Positions 23,625-36,581 are shown, numbered from the stretch's first letter. The stretch is DNA of 64,000 nt from Phlebotomus papatasi (GCF_024763615.1 NC_077224.1:41364712-41428711); one strand, 5' to 3'. Notes: generated by a model not told the origin, from the sequence alone. Numbers and translations: made by a program.

Positions 23625-26600
23625 ATGAAAAATAAACTGCAGAATTTTGTGCCAATTTTAGGATTATTGAGTGTCTTTGGAAATGTGGAAGCATCTTCAC
23701 CAACAGGTGAGAATTTTTGTTTAATTAATCACCCTTTGCTTTATCAAGAATTTTTAATAGAAAGAAAATTTTTAGCCAGTTGTAAGATTGAGAAAAATAC
23801 TGTAATAAACAATTTATTTTGGACCTTTAAGTGGTAATTTATGCTGTCGCGCAGCATTGTTGTTTGCTTGAACGGAAGTTCTAATCAGCTTTAGATTTTA
23901 TAATGTGTCAATGGAGCAAATTTGTAGAAAGTATATCTGTAAAGATCTCACACATCTCTTTAAATGAAGTTTACTTTAAATTTTGAGCATTGAAAATTTC
24001 AGCCTATTTGTTCCAAAATGTAATAATTCAGTTTTATTTTTTTAGAAAACCTCTTTATTCTGAAAATTAGAGAGAGATTTCTTTACATAAAATAAAATTT
24101 TTGATTTTTTTTAATATTTATGCATTATCCACATGTGATTAAAATTTAATGGAGTGTTGATGCTGATAGGACTTTGTAAATACCTTGAAATGATTCCTCC
24201 GGTTTCCATTACTTAAAATTAAAATTCTCGGTGAGAGTGACTTGGGGATTTATTTTCTGTTGTGTTACATGTGGGGTATAAAAATTGACTGACTGTTATC
24301 TCAAGCTAACCCTCTTTTATAGTGTCTCTCAATAGATTAATACTCGGCAATGTTGTGGCTATTATTTTTCCGAGGCTCCACTCTTATCATATTAGGGTAA
24401 GTGTGCCAAATTTCGGCCAGCTTGCAATTCCGGTCACCTTTTTTTGCTCCTGGAATTTCCATTAATTTTTAGTTTTTACACTGTAGAGATTATGCAATGC
24501 AAAAGAATAACAAAAAATGTAGCTTCGACAAACAAGATGACGTGAAAAAGACATTGGAAGAATTCCCGGAGGGTATGGAACTATGAGAATGAAAGTGGCC
24601 GAAATAAGGCACCAAAGCTATGTCTACATTTTTATTCATTTTAAAATGTATTAAGAATGATTTTAAAGTAAATAAAGACGATAAACTATCTATAAGGTTC
24701 CAAGCAACACTCCTTAAGAAGAAGGAATAAAAAAAATTAATTTGTATTAAAAATATTACATTTAAAACTTGACACTTTGATGTTTGCATGCAACTATGCC
24801 GAAATTTGGCACACCTACCCTATATTATTCATGGTGCTCCTCAATTCTAAGACAAGTTGTTTTCATCTTCCGCGATGTCCAGACTCCACACGATCAAATT
24901 CGAGATAAGCGTATCGTCTCTATTTCATAAACTTCACACTTTAGGCGTATGATAAACACTTTTTAATTATATTTTTTTGTCAAATTTCCTTATGATTTGG
25001 TTTAATTCAATTGGGCTATTTTTCAATTTATATTTCTGGGAAAGAAAGATATGACAAAGCGTCCTATCTTTGCGGAATGCACGAAATCACGAGAGAGAGC
25101 TCTCCCTGTATTATTTTATCGCATGATTTTTTGGAGCTTACTGATCTACTAGATATTAAATTGATTCAGCATTTAAAAATCGAAAATTCGTAAAGAAATT
25201 ATCTTTCTAATCTTAGAATGCACTGGCATTAGTCATAAGCACACGGACAAACAAAAAATGACAAAAATATAAATACGATAAAGATAAGTCATAGGGTAAG
25301 TGTGCCAAATTTCGGCATAGTTGCATGCAAGCGTCAAAGTTTAAAATGTAATATTTTAAATACAAATTGATTTTTTTATTCTTTCTTTTGTCATTTTAAA
25401 ATACATTTTAAAATGAATAAAAATATAGACATAGCTATGGTGTCCTATTTCGGCCACCTTCATTCTCTTGCCCTTCGGGAATTCTTCCAATATTTTTTTC
25501 ACGTCATCTCGTTTGTCGAAGCTACATTTTTTGTTATTCTTTTGCATCGTATAATCTCTAGAGTACGTAAAATCTAAAAGTTCATGGAAATTCGAGGAAC
25601 AAAAAAGGTGGCCGAAATTGCAAGCTGGCCGGAATTTGGCACACTTACCCTATATATTATACGGATATTTAAGCGATTTATTACTGATTTCGAGACCATT
25701 CCAAAAAGTCCTAATTCAATCAAAATATGTTGGAAACAGGATTTTTGAAGTAGTTAATCTTTGATTTTCAAAAACTCATAATGGCGAATTTTTAAGTCAT
25801 AGTTGTTTGGACAAAATGTGGGATTACCTCCAAAACATATTTAAAAATAAAAGAAATTGTAAGAGTCATTTTGAAATAAACTAAAAAACACATGATCTTA
25901 GAGGGGTTAGAGGAGGGTGAGGCACAATAAAAATCATAATAATGTTTCTTAAGTCGACTTATGGGGGAGGGGCTCACCGAAGACCAAAAGCTCGTATCTT
26001 TTACCATTATTTAGCCTCCAGTTAAGTTACAAGGTTACAAACAAAAAAAAAATATTAAAAAATATAGATGATTTTACAGCAACTTTACCGATTCATTACC
26101 AATTCTAACCGATGCAGTAGGGTTAAAAATTTTAAGACCTGTCCAAAAAAAATCCATTTTGGACCAAATCAGTTGAAAAATAGGCCCTGTAAGACTAGTT
26201 CTTAAAAATTAAAAATGGCAATTTTTTTAGGTTGTAGGGGTTGTAGGTATGTTTGAACAAAATGTTCACCTAGGCTGCCACTAAAATATTTCCGAAAATA
26301 TAAGAAATCTATAGTGGGCTTTTTCAAAATAAACCGAAAAACATGTTTTTATGTTTGGAGGGGTTGGAGGTTTTTTTTTATTGGAGGTCACCAAAGACTG
26401 GAAGTTCATATCTTTTACCGTTTAAGCTCCAGGACGGTGACGAGTTGAAAAAGCGGATTGTATAACAACTGCTCTCTCTTTGAGTTTCAGTACCAAGATA
26501 ATAAACTTCATCCTTTAAGTACTTCAAAATGTTGAGGTTACCTGCCAAAAGACAGTTTGATCCTATCAAGCTTCATGATCTGTTCTTTGATTTATTTGAA

Positions 26601-29600
26601 TGCTTTCATGCTGTCATACTATTTCGAGGCTTTCGAGGGAATAAATTTTAATTGTCTAAATAAAACATTTTATAAAAATATTTTCCGAAATTAAATATAT
26701 TTAATTACAAGCAAATAATGCTTTAGTTTAGGTCATTAAAAGTCTCATTTATTTTATTTCGTCACTTTTTATTTGTTTGTATAGTTTACAAACTATTTTG
26801 ACGAAGTAACAGAAAAAATATAGGTTTACAGTTTATTTCAATTCAAAAATATTTTCTACTCATCATAAAATTCAGGTATTAATAAAATAGTGAGAAAATA
26901 AGAAAAGACAGAAATAAAACTTACAAAAAGATATGGTCCTTTATTTTATAATAACAATACGTAAAAGTGCATTAAGAGTGGATCTGAGACTTATAGCCAC
27001 GTACAGAAAATTATTTTCTACAAGTTTTTTTATATTCTTTGCTCAAGTAATATAAATTTTTGTCAAGGTAACTTTTACAAAACAGTGCTATTTAAATATT
27101 CAGGCGCATTTTTAAACATTTTCATAAAATCTTTCATAAAATCTATTATTCTGACCATTACAAATTCACCACTTTGGACCATTTTGGTCTCCTGCTTAAT
27201 TTTCAGTTAATACTAAAAAAAAACAATATTTATTATAATGAAATACTTGTTCATATTGTTTAATAATGTGTTGTAGGTTTTTTTTTTTTGAAATCTTTTA
27301 CCTCACTTCCTAATGGAAAGGAAGGGAACAAAACTGGTCAGAAAGGGTTAGTCTAAAAAGTTTACAAAGATGTTTATACCGATAGTCATTTCCAAATCCC
27401 AAATAATTCATAATTATGTTATAAATATAAATTTTAAAAAACTTATGTAAAATAAATAATTCAACTTTATTTAATAAAATTTGCTTTATGTCATAATGTT
27501 CCCGAAAATAATCTACAGTAGAGCTTCGCTATAGTCCATATTTGGTTCCAGATTTGACACTTGGGTCGCACTATAGTCCATGTCATTTTTTTAAAATTAT
27601 CAACGATTTTTAGTATTGAAATTGCTCGAGGGCTTCCATTTTCTTTGCGATTGTGGTACTTGCCCTCGCTCTCTTCATTATGGATCACAATTAACACAAC
27701 TACTCAATAAAGTTTGCCAAAAATATTAAAATACACTCTTAGAAAAAATTAGTTCGTACAAGCTCATATACAGTTATTAGAACTATAAAATATAGTAAAT
27801 ATAGACCCAACTATATATTTAGTTTGGGTAACTAAATGAAATAGTTGACCACAGTTAGTTAAAGTATCCTTTTCATTTAGTTATCACAACTAAGTCAAAA
27901 TAATAATGGGTACTATAACATATTAGTTCCAATTACTAAATAAATGGGGTTGATACCCATCTTATTGGCTGTAATAACTATATCATATTAGTTGTGGTTA
28001 CTATATAGCATTCATTGTGATGCACATTTCTTATTAGTTGCTTAAAATTCGAAAGAGCTTCAACGCATTACTAAAATAAAAATCACTCTTTACTATTGGA
28101 AAAGTAGTCATAACTTTATGAAAATATAGGCCCATCTATTTACATTGGTTGTGAGAACTAAAAGGAATTAGTGACCAATATTAGTTGGGATAATGATTTC
28201 ATTTAATTAACACAAGCAAATATAATTGTATGAAAGCATTATGAAATAATTGCCGCAACTTATCCACGTAAATATTGTCTTATATTCTCACTACTAATAA
28301 ATTTATTATGAGTATAATGTTTTAAGAATATAAGAACTATTTTAAATAGATTTGATAATAATCGCCCGAACAACTAATTTTCATTGGTAATCACGTCTAA
28401 ACTTTTCTAAGAGTGTAATTATGACAACATTGCATGTCGCATACTAAAAAACATAACCTAAAACTTAAAATCAGTGTTTTGAAATCAACGGTCGATAAAT
28501 TGTGGACTATAGAGCGATGGCCTATAGCCGGGCTCTACTGTACTCTATATTCTTTGTTAATAATTATTTTTTTCTTAATGTTCTTGTAACAATTTACTTC
28601 ATCTTATGAAGATTTACAATAGGATAGGATAGGACTTATAGGGGAAAGTGCTCTCCCTTCTAACGTTCATGCCTTCGAATAATGTAAATTTCTTTTGTTT
28701 TTCGTAAGAGATTTACACTAAATTATCACGGAATTATCAACAATTGATGATAAGCCAACTAATATTTAATAGAAATGTGTAAGTTTTGTTAAGAAAACTA
28801 AAAGAAAATTCACATTATTCGAAGGCATGAACGTTCGAAGGGAGAATACTTTCCCCTAGATTATTTGCTATCAGTATTTAATCTTAAATCAAAATTTTCC
28901 CAAACACCTTTCAATAACCAGTTAGAGAAGTTAAGCCATTTGGCTAAGCCTTAGGTCTGAAGCCCGTATAAGGAAAAGGCTTTCAGGGTTCGCACGCACA
29001 CTCTACAAATTAGGTCAGTTTCGTCAGATTAATTAAAGGAATAATATGGGAAAATATGAAGTCTGAAAGCCTTCCCCTAAAAATTTCTACATTAAAAATA
29101 CAGTAGACTCTCACTCAATCGGCTCTTTTTAAATCGGGCGACAAATTTTGTTGACAAATTTCACGTTTAATTATGAAGCTAATTCGACCAAATTCGCTGT
29201 AGTTCTTGCTATTTTATCGTGATTCTTTATAATTGAGCGCTTTTTGTGGAATTTACAAAGGCTTTGACGCTCAATTCTATCGCTAAACCGGATGACATTT
29301 TGCCCCATATTCCCGATTGAGAGAGAGTCTACTGTATTTCGAAAGATCTAAAATTAAAGAAGTTTTTTTTTACCACAACATTTCGACTTAGAATATTTCA
29401 GCACTGATTTTATTTTACAAAGTAAAAAAAATACATAAATAAAATACAAGGTTTAATAGAAAAATTGATTCCAACAAAATTAAAACTGGAAACCCAATAA
29501 AGCTCTTTCTTTTAATCTTTTATACCTTCTCTTAATTAAATTAGGCATTAAACCGATATGGAATGCCACCTGGACAGACAAGCTCAAGAGAGATCTGTTC

Positions 29601-32600
29601 AGGACTTATGATAAATTTGCAAGGCCAGAAGAGTACTACAACACAACTAATGTTGATATTGGCTTAACTGTCCTTCATATCACTGTTGATGAGACGAAAT
29701 CCACAATGACTGTCCATGGATGGATAAAATTTGTGAGTAATTGAAATAGGGAAATTTTCCATTTAACGACAGTGATCGATGGTCTTGCAGAAATGGAATG
29801 ATCCCAAGCTTCATTGGAATGCGTCAGATTATGGAGGATTAACTACCATCCACGTGGCTGATCATGAAATCTGGCAGCCAGACGTTGTTCTCTACAACAG
29901 TGCTGATGGAAATTCTGTAGATCACTATGCCAACACTCACTCAATTCTCAATAGCAATGGGGATGTGGTATGGGTTCCTCCATGTCAATTGACTGTCTTC
30001 TGTGCAATAGATTTGGAATACTGGCCTCAGGATCAACATATCTGCAGAATAGTTATTGGATCCTGGACATATGACGGAAACAAGCTCAATCTACGCATTT
30101 TTGAAGGCGAGGGCATTACGCTGGAACCCTATCTACACAATCACGAATGGAACATTGTGGACACAAGTATAAAACGCAATGAAAAGATCTACACATGCTG
30201 TCCAGAGCCCTATGTCGACATTTCCTACAATCTTACGATTGTTCGTAGATCTCCCATGTACAAGGCAATTGTTGTGACTCCAGTCACTGTAATTGTCCTC
30301 CTGACTCTTGCCACCTTTTGGCTACCATCGAATGCTGGTGAAAAGATCCTCCTAAATGGCGTGATTGCTGTTGTTATCTGTGTCTTCCAGTTCTATTTAT
30401 CCACCCTCATTCCCGCCATGGTCTTCAATACTCCCCTAGTGGTGCACTTCTTGAACTCTTGCCTCTATCTCGTCGGATTCTCCACCTTGATCGCTGTGAC
30501 TGTGCTTAGTTTGTCTCGCAATAAATACGCTTCCACAATGCCTTGGGCAATCAAATCAACCCTTGATGGAAGATGTGGAAAGGTCCTGGGATTGCATATC
30601 TTACAGGTATTTTTTTTAAATCAATTGAAATTTTTAAAAACTACAATTTTTTACAAGCATAACAACTTTAAAACAATGCAAAGTGAATACATAGAATTTT
30701 AAAATCAAATTTCTTGAAATTGGCAATATTAAATTTCAGATTCACGTTCATCATCTTTTGATGAAGAACAATCAATTTATGAAAAATCAACTTGCTGAAT
30801 TTTCCTCGTGGGCAAGGATAATGCAATTTAAATTAATTTATTTCGGTTTTCTAAACTATCGGGCTCAAATTTTAGTATGTTATAGCTGGGCCTTAGGGCT
30901 TTCCATCAATACCAAACTTAAGGTCCCCCGACCCCCCTGACCCGAGCAATAAGATTCCAAAAAACAATTCTTAAAATGGCCATAACTCCGGTTCTAATTA
31001 TCAGAATTTAAAAAGTGATGGCGTTTTGGAAAGCTCTCGTGAAATGCCACTAACATCACAAGTTCATAAAACTACCGCTAGGGGAGCTATTTTTAAAAAG
31101 AAGATTTTTCAATTTTCTAAGTTAAATAACTCAGAAATTCCTTTATATATCGGGCTAAAATTTTAGTATGTTGTAGCCCTTGATTATACCTGCCAAACAA
31201 AAAAATACTTAAGTCGATCCATAACCCCTGACCCGAGCTATAAGGGGTCAAAGTTCAAATTAACAATTCTAACATAATTAACAATTCTCCGGTTCTAATT
31301 AACATATCGACCTAAATTTTGGCTTTCTGGTTTCGTCTCAATGAGCACTTTCAGATGAAAGTTTAAAAAGTCACCACAGGTGGCGCTGCGATAACGTCAA
31401 AATTCATCAAAATTCAAAATCATTTCTCTCAAAAATTCCTCTGTGCAAGTTAATGAAATTTTAGAGTGTTGTAGTTCAGTCTAGGACATTTCCAAAATGG
31501 TGCGTAAGTGCGCTGTGGTTGTAATAGAACCGGAGATATAAGGGGTCAAAGTTCACGAAATTCAAAAAATCATATCTCCGGTTCTATGTGACCGATTTTG
31601 ATGGCTGAGGCCGCAAATGAAAGATCTCGCTAAATTCTACAACTTTCTAGAACATTTGAACTTCGTGGGACCAACACCAGAAGCGCTACAGTCGAAAAAC
31701 CAATTTCAATATGACATAACCTCAATTATCTCGACTGTCGCTGAACCGATCTTGATGATTACTTCGACATAATTGTAGAGGGCATTTGTCTCTACATTTC
31801 GTTCATACATCATTTTTCGCTCAGATAATTCAATCTGTCCGATTTTGCCGTTTAAGTGTGAAAAAATTGACTTTTCCCATAATAACGCTTTGAAACCACT
31901 CAGATGCCAATTTGAGTGCTTCCACTCGACCAAGACACTTAAAATAGGGTTTGAAATGAAAAGTCTCACAAAATACAACAATTCTTTAACATAGTTGAAG
32001 TTCATCAAATGAACACTTGGGGCGCTCTGATCGAAAAAATCAGTTCAGAAACAAACAATGTCGATTATCTCGGCTTTTGATTAATCAATGAGATCAAGTT
32101 CTACAGCAAAATTGTAGATAACATTCTGGTCTACATTTCACCCATATATCACTTTTCTGTCAGTCCATCCAAATCTTTGATATTTTAGTTTAAATACAAA
32201 ATTTGCATAATTTAACGAATTTGATTTAATATAACTGAATGGCGTCCCCCAACTTCAGCTCTAAATCGAATTTGCGTACATTCCGTGTTAGCTCACATTA
32301 AGAATCTCACCTACATAAGCCGGTTAGGATTATCTGTCCCTTTAATTATTTGAAGCAAGAGACAATTTTCAGTGACTGTATTTTGGGAAGCCCAAGACTA
32401 CGGTTTGGCTTAGAAATGACTCAGAATGGATGGTTCAGTAAATGGACAACATTTGAATAAAGAAAAAAAAATATTTCTTAAAATTGTTCATAATGTTTGT
32501 TAATTCCCTGTTGGACATTTACAAAATGTTTGTAAATTTCATATTACTCACTGAAAAAGTTCGTAAAAGTTTGTACTTTTTCCAAAACTTTGTTCGCAAC

Positions 32601-35580
32601 TTTATCACTTGAGGAGCATTTTTTGTTCCATCACAATCATTTGTTCATGCATTTTTGTTTGTCTGACAAATCTTTAAAAAACAAATGACAAAATTTTAAG
32701 AACATTTTTTGGGTGATTACAAACATTTACGAACATTTACTAACAGATGTTTATAAAAAGTACAAAATGTACTCGTCAAGTGATAATCTTACGAGCAATG
32801 TTTGTGAGAAAAATACAAACTTTACGAACTTGTTAGTGGATATTACGATTTACGAGCATTTCGTAAATCCCCAATAGGAATTCATAAACATTTACAAATA
32901 ATCTTTTTTTTTTATTTAATTTTTTAATTAGGAAAATGTCGCAGCTTCTCCTTGATTCCTCTCATCAAGGCATTAAGAAGATCTTCACCATGATTTCTGA
33001 CCATTTCATTTCACTTTTTCTTGAAGTCCTCGATATTTTGGACAGGTTTGGCGTTCTTCTTCGGGTCCTTATTGATTTATTTCTCATTTATTTGTCAATA
33101 TTTCTCAATGGAACGAATATTAGGGGTGTTTGGTGGGTTTATCTCCTTGATTATGCAATGGACTATGGGCATCATTCTTTTCATATACACTCAGTCCCGG
33201 CATTAAGTCCTTCGGGATTATGCACCTGACGGAATTATGCACACACAATTATGCAAATTTGCCTACCATCGGGGGTCAATTTATGAAATCATTTTTGAAA
33301 TACGCCTGAATGCATACTATGTTGCGACGCGGGAAATTTGAAAACATTTTGCTACTTTTTCAGACAAAATTTTAATTTCTTTTTTTAAGGTATTTTTTTT
33401 ATTATTCTAACCATTTATTGAAGAACTCTGGCTATGTACTGTTTGTTAATGCATTTATATTGTTGAATTAGTTGAAACAATTGAATCTTTTTGTTTGAAC
33501 TAGTTTTACCGACTTTTACTCTGCGCGAAATTCGTTCAACGGTCAATTTATTCAAAAGAAAGCCCCTGTAGGTATGCAAATTTTCTCGATGCATAATGCC
33601 ATTTCGCGCGTTTTTTTCGGTCCCGAAAATGTGCATAATGCCGGGATCTAGTGTATATACCATTCTTTTAGCTCAGATTTTAAATTCGAGTGGTCGAAAA
33701 AGTTTTTAATCATTTTACAAGTTCGGTTATGATAATAATACATAGTAAATAACGGTAAAATTTATTATAGCTCAAGGAGTAGCAATTATAGCTTATAATT
33801 AAGGAGTATCCCGTAGGTTTCCTCCAGCATTTATGTTTACTTTTTTTGCTTTTACTGGTAAGATTATATTGTCTTACATCCCCCTAACGCTAAGTATCCT
33901 TCTAATAAGTCGATATGTCCTTTGAAGGACTTTTATAAAATACTTAAGGAACGAAAAGCTACCTTTGTAGTATTTAATGTTAGTGGAATTTTGGAAAGGC
34001 CTAAGTGGTGGACTTCCACAAAAAAGCATTTTGTGGGTCTATTTAGATCGTGTTTAAATGTTTGAAGAATGGCTTAGAAAATTTCGATATAAGAATATTA
34101 TTATTGAAAAGACCAACTTTACTTTAAACGGTCTCTAATATTGATGGCAATATTGTGAGTATTCGATTGGAAAAAATTATCGAATTGAGGAGATTATCAA
34201 GATTTTGGAAAAAAATAATTCCATAGTATTTCGCTATTTAGAAAAGCTTGGATGTATTTAAAAGCTCGATACATGGGTGCCACATTTTTTTCACTGAAAG
34301 GAATAAGGAGAACTGTAGGAACTGTATGGACTGTATTACGAGTTATTATGGTACTTTTTGCTCGTAACCTTTTAAGCAAAAACTTCTCTATCCAATTCCG
34401 AACAATTCTATGTTTAAACGGGTATGAAGTCTTTGGGGATAACGGCAATTAAGTAAGAGCTTGGTGATGCATAGGGTTTTAAGTGTAACCTTAGAGACAT
34501 CTCACTGTAACTTAAGTAATTTTTTTCAAACATAACAAGAAATAAAAAATGATCAACTTTTGGAAAACAATTATTTTTGATAAAATATTAAATAAATTTG
34601 TTTTTGAATTACATGAATTAATATAATATTTATGGATTACAAGGGATTACAAGCATGAAAAAATAAAAATTTGAAGAATGATTTTCAATTTGATTTTTAA
34701 TTTGAAAAATATCTGCTGCAAGTAATTCAAAATATAAGCAAAATATTTAAAAATATATATATAAATATACATAAAAATCAATTCCTTTAGAATTTTTTAA
34801 ATATAGATATTGTTCATAATATTAAATGAATTATTGATTCCTAAGTACGAGAATTGCATGAAGTGTAAGAAGTGTTGGAAGTATTGCAGGATTTTCGGGA
34901 GTTTTCCGAAATGCTGGAAGTGCGAAGAACTCTTCCATATGAATTGTGGAAGTGTCTGGAAGTGGTGTACACATTTTCACCCTAATATCTCCCCCTTGTC
35001 TGTACCCGACCAATCAACTCCTACAGCCTTTTTCTCCTCACCCGTCTAACCTCATACACTACAACTTCTTGATTAAATTTAATAACAAAACATTACTCTT
35101 TTCTCTAGTTTAGAAGAAACTGCATTATTTGTAAAATAATTTATTAATATTCATGTAGGGGAAATCTCTCAGGCTTCGCACACACTCTGTATTCTAACAC
35201 TTGATATTTTTCGCCATATTCTTGTTGTGTGACTTCATGCTAGTTTTTTTTAATATATTAGCCACTGACAGGTCAAATTCATTAAAGAAGTAATATGGGG
35301 AAAATATAAAGTGTTCGAAGCCGAAAGATTCCCCCTATCAGGTCAGGGCTTATGGTAAACTTTCTTAAAGGTTCAACCGAATATTCAGCAACGCAGCGAA
35401 GAATTGAGAGAGCCACCTTTTGAAGAAAACAACGCTCCTGATGACCGACACATGATTCATCCCGTGACCAAGAGTTCTAGCCAGCATGATTGGGCTATTC
35501 TGGCTACAGCTATCGACAGAATTGCATTTATCATTTACTGCTTCATTTACATTGGCCTGGCATCAATCTACTGCGTTTAA
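23625..35580 (+). CDS. Divergent alpha-type nicotinic acetylcholine receptor subunit
   Basis: Four coding exons (23625-23706, 29545-29732, 29791-30606, 35371-35580) join in frame to 431 residues. Residues 1-23 form a signal peptide, MKNKLQNFVPILGLLSVF onward. Loop A is WQPDVVLYN, loop B WTYDG, and the Cys-loop runs from C161 to C175 with 13 residues between. Loop C reads YTCCPEPY with vicinal cysteines C226-C227, the mark of alpha subunits. Membrane helices lie at about 245-269, 274-298, 305-331 and 403-431, with the last in the fourth exon (DWAILATAIDRIAFIIYCF). The subunit should sit in the neuronal membrane in a pentameric acetylcholine-gated cation channel. The pore helix (GEKILLNGVIAVVICVFQFY) differs strongly from conserved subunits, and the M3-M4 loop is only about 70 residues. 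This suits the fast-evolving insect subunits such as mosquito alpha9. The upstream frame at 23616 starts with TTG, so ATG 23625 is chosen. Introns are 5838, 58 and 4764 bp. Confidence 0.93.
24395..24820. mobile_element. GGGTAAG-type MITE, copy a (nAChR intron 1)
   Basis: Left end GGGTAAGTGTGCCAAATTTC and its inverted partner are flanked by TA on both sides. The interior aligns with the copies at 25294-25650 and 43593-44018. The reading frame inside (24490-24789, minus) lacks any recognised domain. Confidence 0.87.
25294..25650. mobile_element. GGGTAAG-type MITE, copy b (nAChR intron 1)
   Basis: Same ends as copy a, opposite orientation, TA on both sides, and slightly shorter through an interior deletion. 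The two copies are 473 bp apart in one intron and could pair in the pre-mRNA. Confidence 0.87.
27516..28540. mobile_element. CAGTAGAGC-type MITE hosting a family X insertion
   Basis: Left end CAGTAGAGCTTCGCTATAGT and right end ggcctatagccgggctctactg are inverted and TA-flanked. The family X element at 27734-28415 sits inside, so the host without it is about 340 bp. Confidence 0.82.
27734..28415 (+). mobile_element. MITE family X, copy b
   Basis: Ends CACTCTTAGAAAAAATTAGT and ...ttttctaagagtg are inverted, with TA flanking on both sides (27732-27733, 28416-28417). It is nearly identical to 46478-47159, including small interior details, so both moved recently. Confidence 0.88.
28641..28856. 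mobile_element. MITE family 2, intact copy
   Basis: Left end GGGGAAAGTGCTCTCCCTTC and its inverted partner (gggagaatactttcccc) are TA-flanked. The 216-bp unit folds back almost end to end. It serves as the uninterrupted reference for 677-1096. Confidence 0.85.
29101..29334. mobile_element. CAGTAGACTCTC-type MITE, short variant
   Basis: Begins CAGTAGACTCTCACTCAATC, ends gagagagagtctactg, and is TA-flanked. It shares its tip with the 340-bp family but has a different interior. It lies 210 bp upstream of nAChR exon 2. Confidence 0.82.
30890..32345 (+). repeat. Large unclassified repeat, copy 1 (nAChR intron 3)
   Basis: The block contains several internal copies of a 'gatataaggggtcaaagttc' module and of 'ccggttctaattaacat'. 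It ends with a stretch around aagccggttaggattatctg. A second, shorter copy at 46158-47930 matches over more than 1 kb. I see no inverted ends, poly(A), or coding domain, so its class is open. The start coordinate is approximate. Confidence 0.7.
32470..32930. repeat. Foldback repeat rich in 'tttacgaac'
   Basis: Both arms carry short units such as catttacgaacattta in opposite orientations, so the block folds on itself. Two further tandem copies occupy about 62560-63810 at the right edge. No coding sequence is evident. Boundaries are approximate. Confidence 0.65.
32938..33160 (-). pseudogene. mariner/Tc1-type transposase C-terminal relic
   Basis: Read on the minus strand, the segment gives PPNTPNIRSIEKY, then a stop where Trp is expected, then NKDPKKNAKPVQNIEDFKKK and LLNALMRGIKEKLRH. 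This matches the order around the third catalytic acid in DDE transposases (P-N-x-x-x-I-E-x-W) and the basic C-terminal helices. Three in-frame stops make it dead. The element at 33188-33653 abuts the upstream side and may have cut it off from its 5' part. Confidence 0.6.
33188..33653. mobile_element. CACTCAGTCCCGG-type MITE, copy a
   Basis: Left end CACTCAGTCCCGGCATTAAG and right end cataatgccgggatctagtg are inverted and TA-flanked. The copy at 41202-41650 matches it closely. It carries repeated 'attatgca' words near the left end. Confidence 0.87.
35158..35335. mobile_element. 178-bp MITE just before nAChR exon 4
   Basis: Left end GGGGAAATCTCTCAGGCTTC and right end gaagccgaaagattccccc are inverted and TA-flanked. 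It ends 35 bp before the acceptor of the last exon, so it occupies the likely branch-point and polypyrimidine surroundings. Degenerate relatives are near 28930-29086 and 58918-59012. Confidence 0.8.
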
Positions 35581-35887
35581 ATTCCTGCGTAAACTTTGTC
35601 ACTTGCCTAATAAATTCTCTTATCACTTTCATCACAATTATGCTAACATCTACTATTGCCAAAAGATTTTAACTCAATTTTTACAAATAAAACGTTCTTT
35701 TTAATTGCTGAAAAACGACTTTTCAATTTAAATTTTGGCGGAAAATTCAAATTGTAGATAACTGGGATAAAAAATGCTGTGAGTTTTTCCATGATGGCGT
35801 CTGGATAATTTTTGTTGAATTTATGTAAACAAGAGTGATTCCGTTTCCGTTGCCAAGGACAGTTTTTCCCTGTTTTTCCCTGAAAAT

Positions 35888-36543
35888 ATGTCAATTTCCC
35901 TGGATGCGCGGGAGGTGTTGCATCACCTGAACGAGTTGGGGTACAAGAACATCACAGCACACCAGTTGAAAGAGTTTATTCGAGGTTTGTTACAATTTTC
36001 TAAAAGAGATATTTATAACCTCAATCCTTTTGAATTTTCCTCTTTTTGCCGCAGATTTAAAGAAATTAATTAAATACGACACCCTTCAGTGCAAAATATG
36101 CAAATCCACAAAGTGCTCATGTGCCCAGAAGCATCGTCAGGGGCTGCTGTATAGAGCACCAACATTGAGCTTCCTGGCCAAAGTGCATCGTCCGGAAAGA
36201 AAGAAGGACGAAGTTCAGAGTGAAAATCTTCAGCCATCGCGTCCGGAATCAGTTAATTCGAGAAGCAAGATGTGTAAGTATTTTTCTGCAGAGAAGGTGA
36301 AATATAGGGCAGTGGGAAATAGGGTCAAAGGCCAAGGAGACATGGTAACCAGGAATTTGTTTTCCAGGGATTCGCCCGAAAGTCACGCGACCAAAAACAA
36401 AGAGTGATCCCGTAACCATGCATTCAAAGTATCAGAAAGAGTGGGACAGGTTCAGAGACAATATTCCTGGACAAAATAAGCACCTGGACCTGCGATGGTC
36501 AATCCGGGAGAAGTTGACCAAGGAGAGAGACCCGCGGAGTTAA
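35888..36543 (+). CDS. HYLS1: HYLS1 centriolar and ciliogenesis protein
   Basis: Three exons (35888-35984, 36055-36273, 36368-36543) give 163 residues with GT-AG introns of 70 and 94 bp. Residues 1-32 form an amphipathic start, MSISLDAREVLHHLNELGY, which is typical of the family. The conserved C-terminal HYLS1 box follows: WIRP, then DPVTMHSKYQKEWDRF and LDLRWSIREKL. HYLS1 binds SAS-4/CPAP, is built into centrioles and is needed to make cilia; in insects that chiefly means sensory neurons and sperm. The middle has a CKICKSTKCSC cluster and a basic linker. It is shorter than vertebrate HYLS1 (about 300 residues), mainly through the middle region. It starts about 300 bp after the nAChR stop on the same strand and ends 64 bp before the mRpL4 stop. 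The 83-codon minus frame at its start is a shadow. Confidence 0.9.
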
Positions 36544-36572
36544 AACTATTACATTTGTCTCTGGAAAGCTAC

Positions 36573-36581
36573 TTTATTAAA
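36573..36581. terminator. Overlapping poly(A) signals for HYLS1 and mRpL4
   Basis: The plus strand reads ATTAAA at 36576-36581, a common variant signal placed 33 bp after the HYLS1 stop. The minus strand reads AATAAA at 36578-36573, placed 30 bp after the mRpL4 stop. The two hexamers share three bases, so one nine-base word can serve both convergent genes. Confidence 0.65.
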
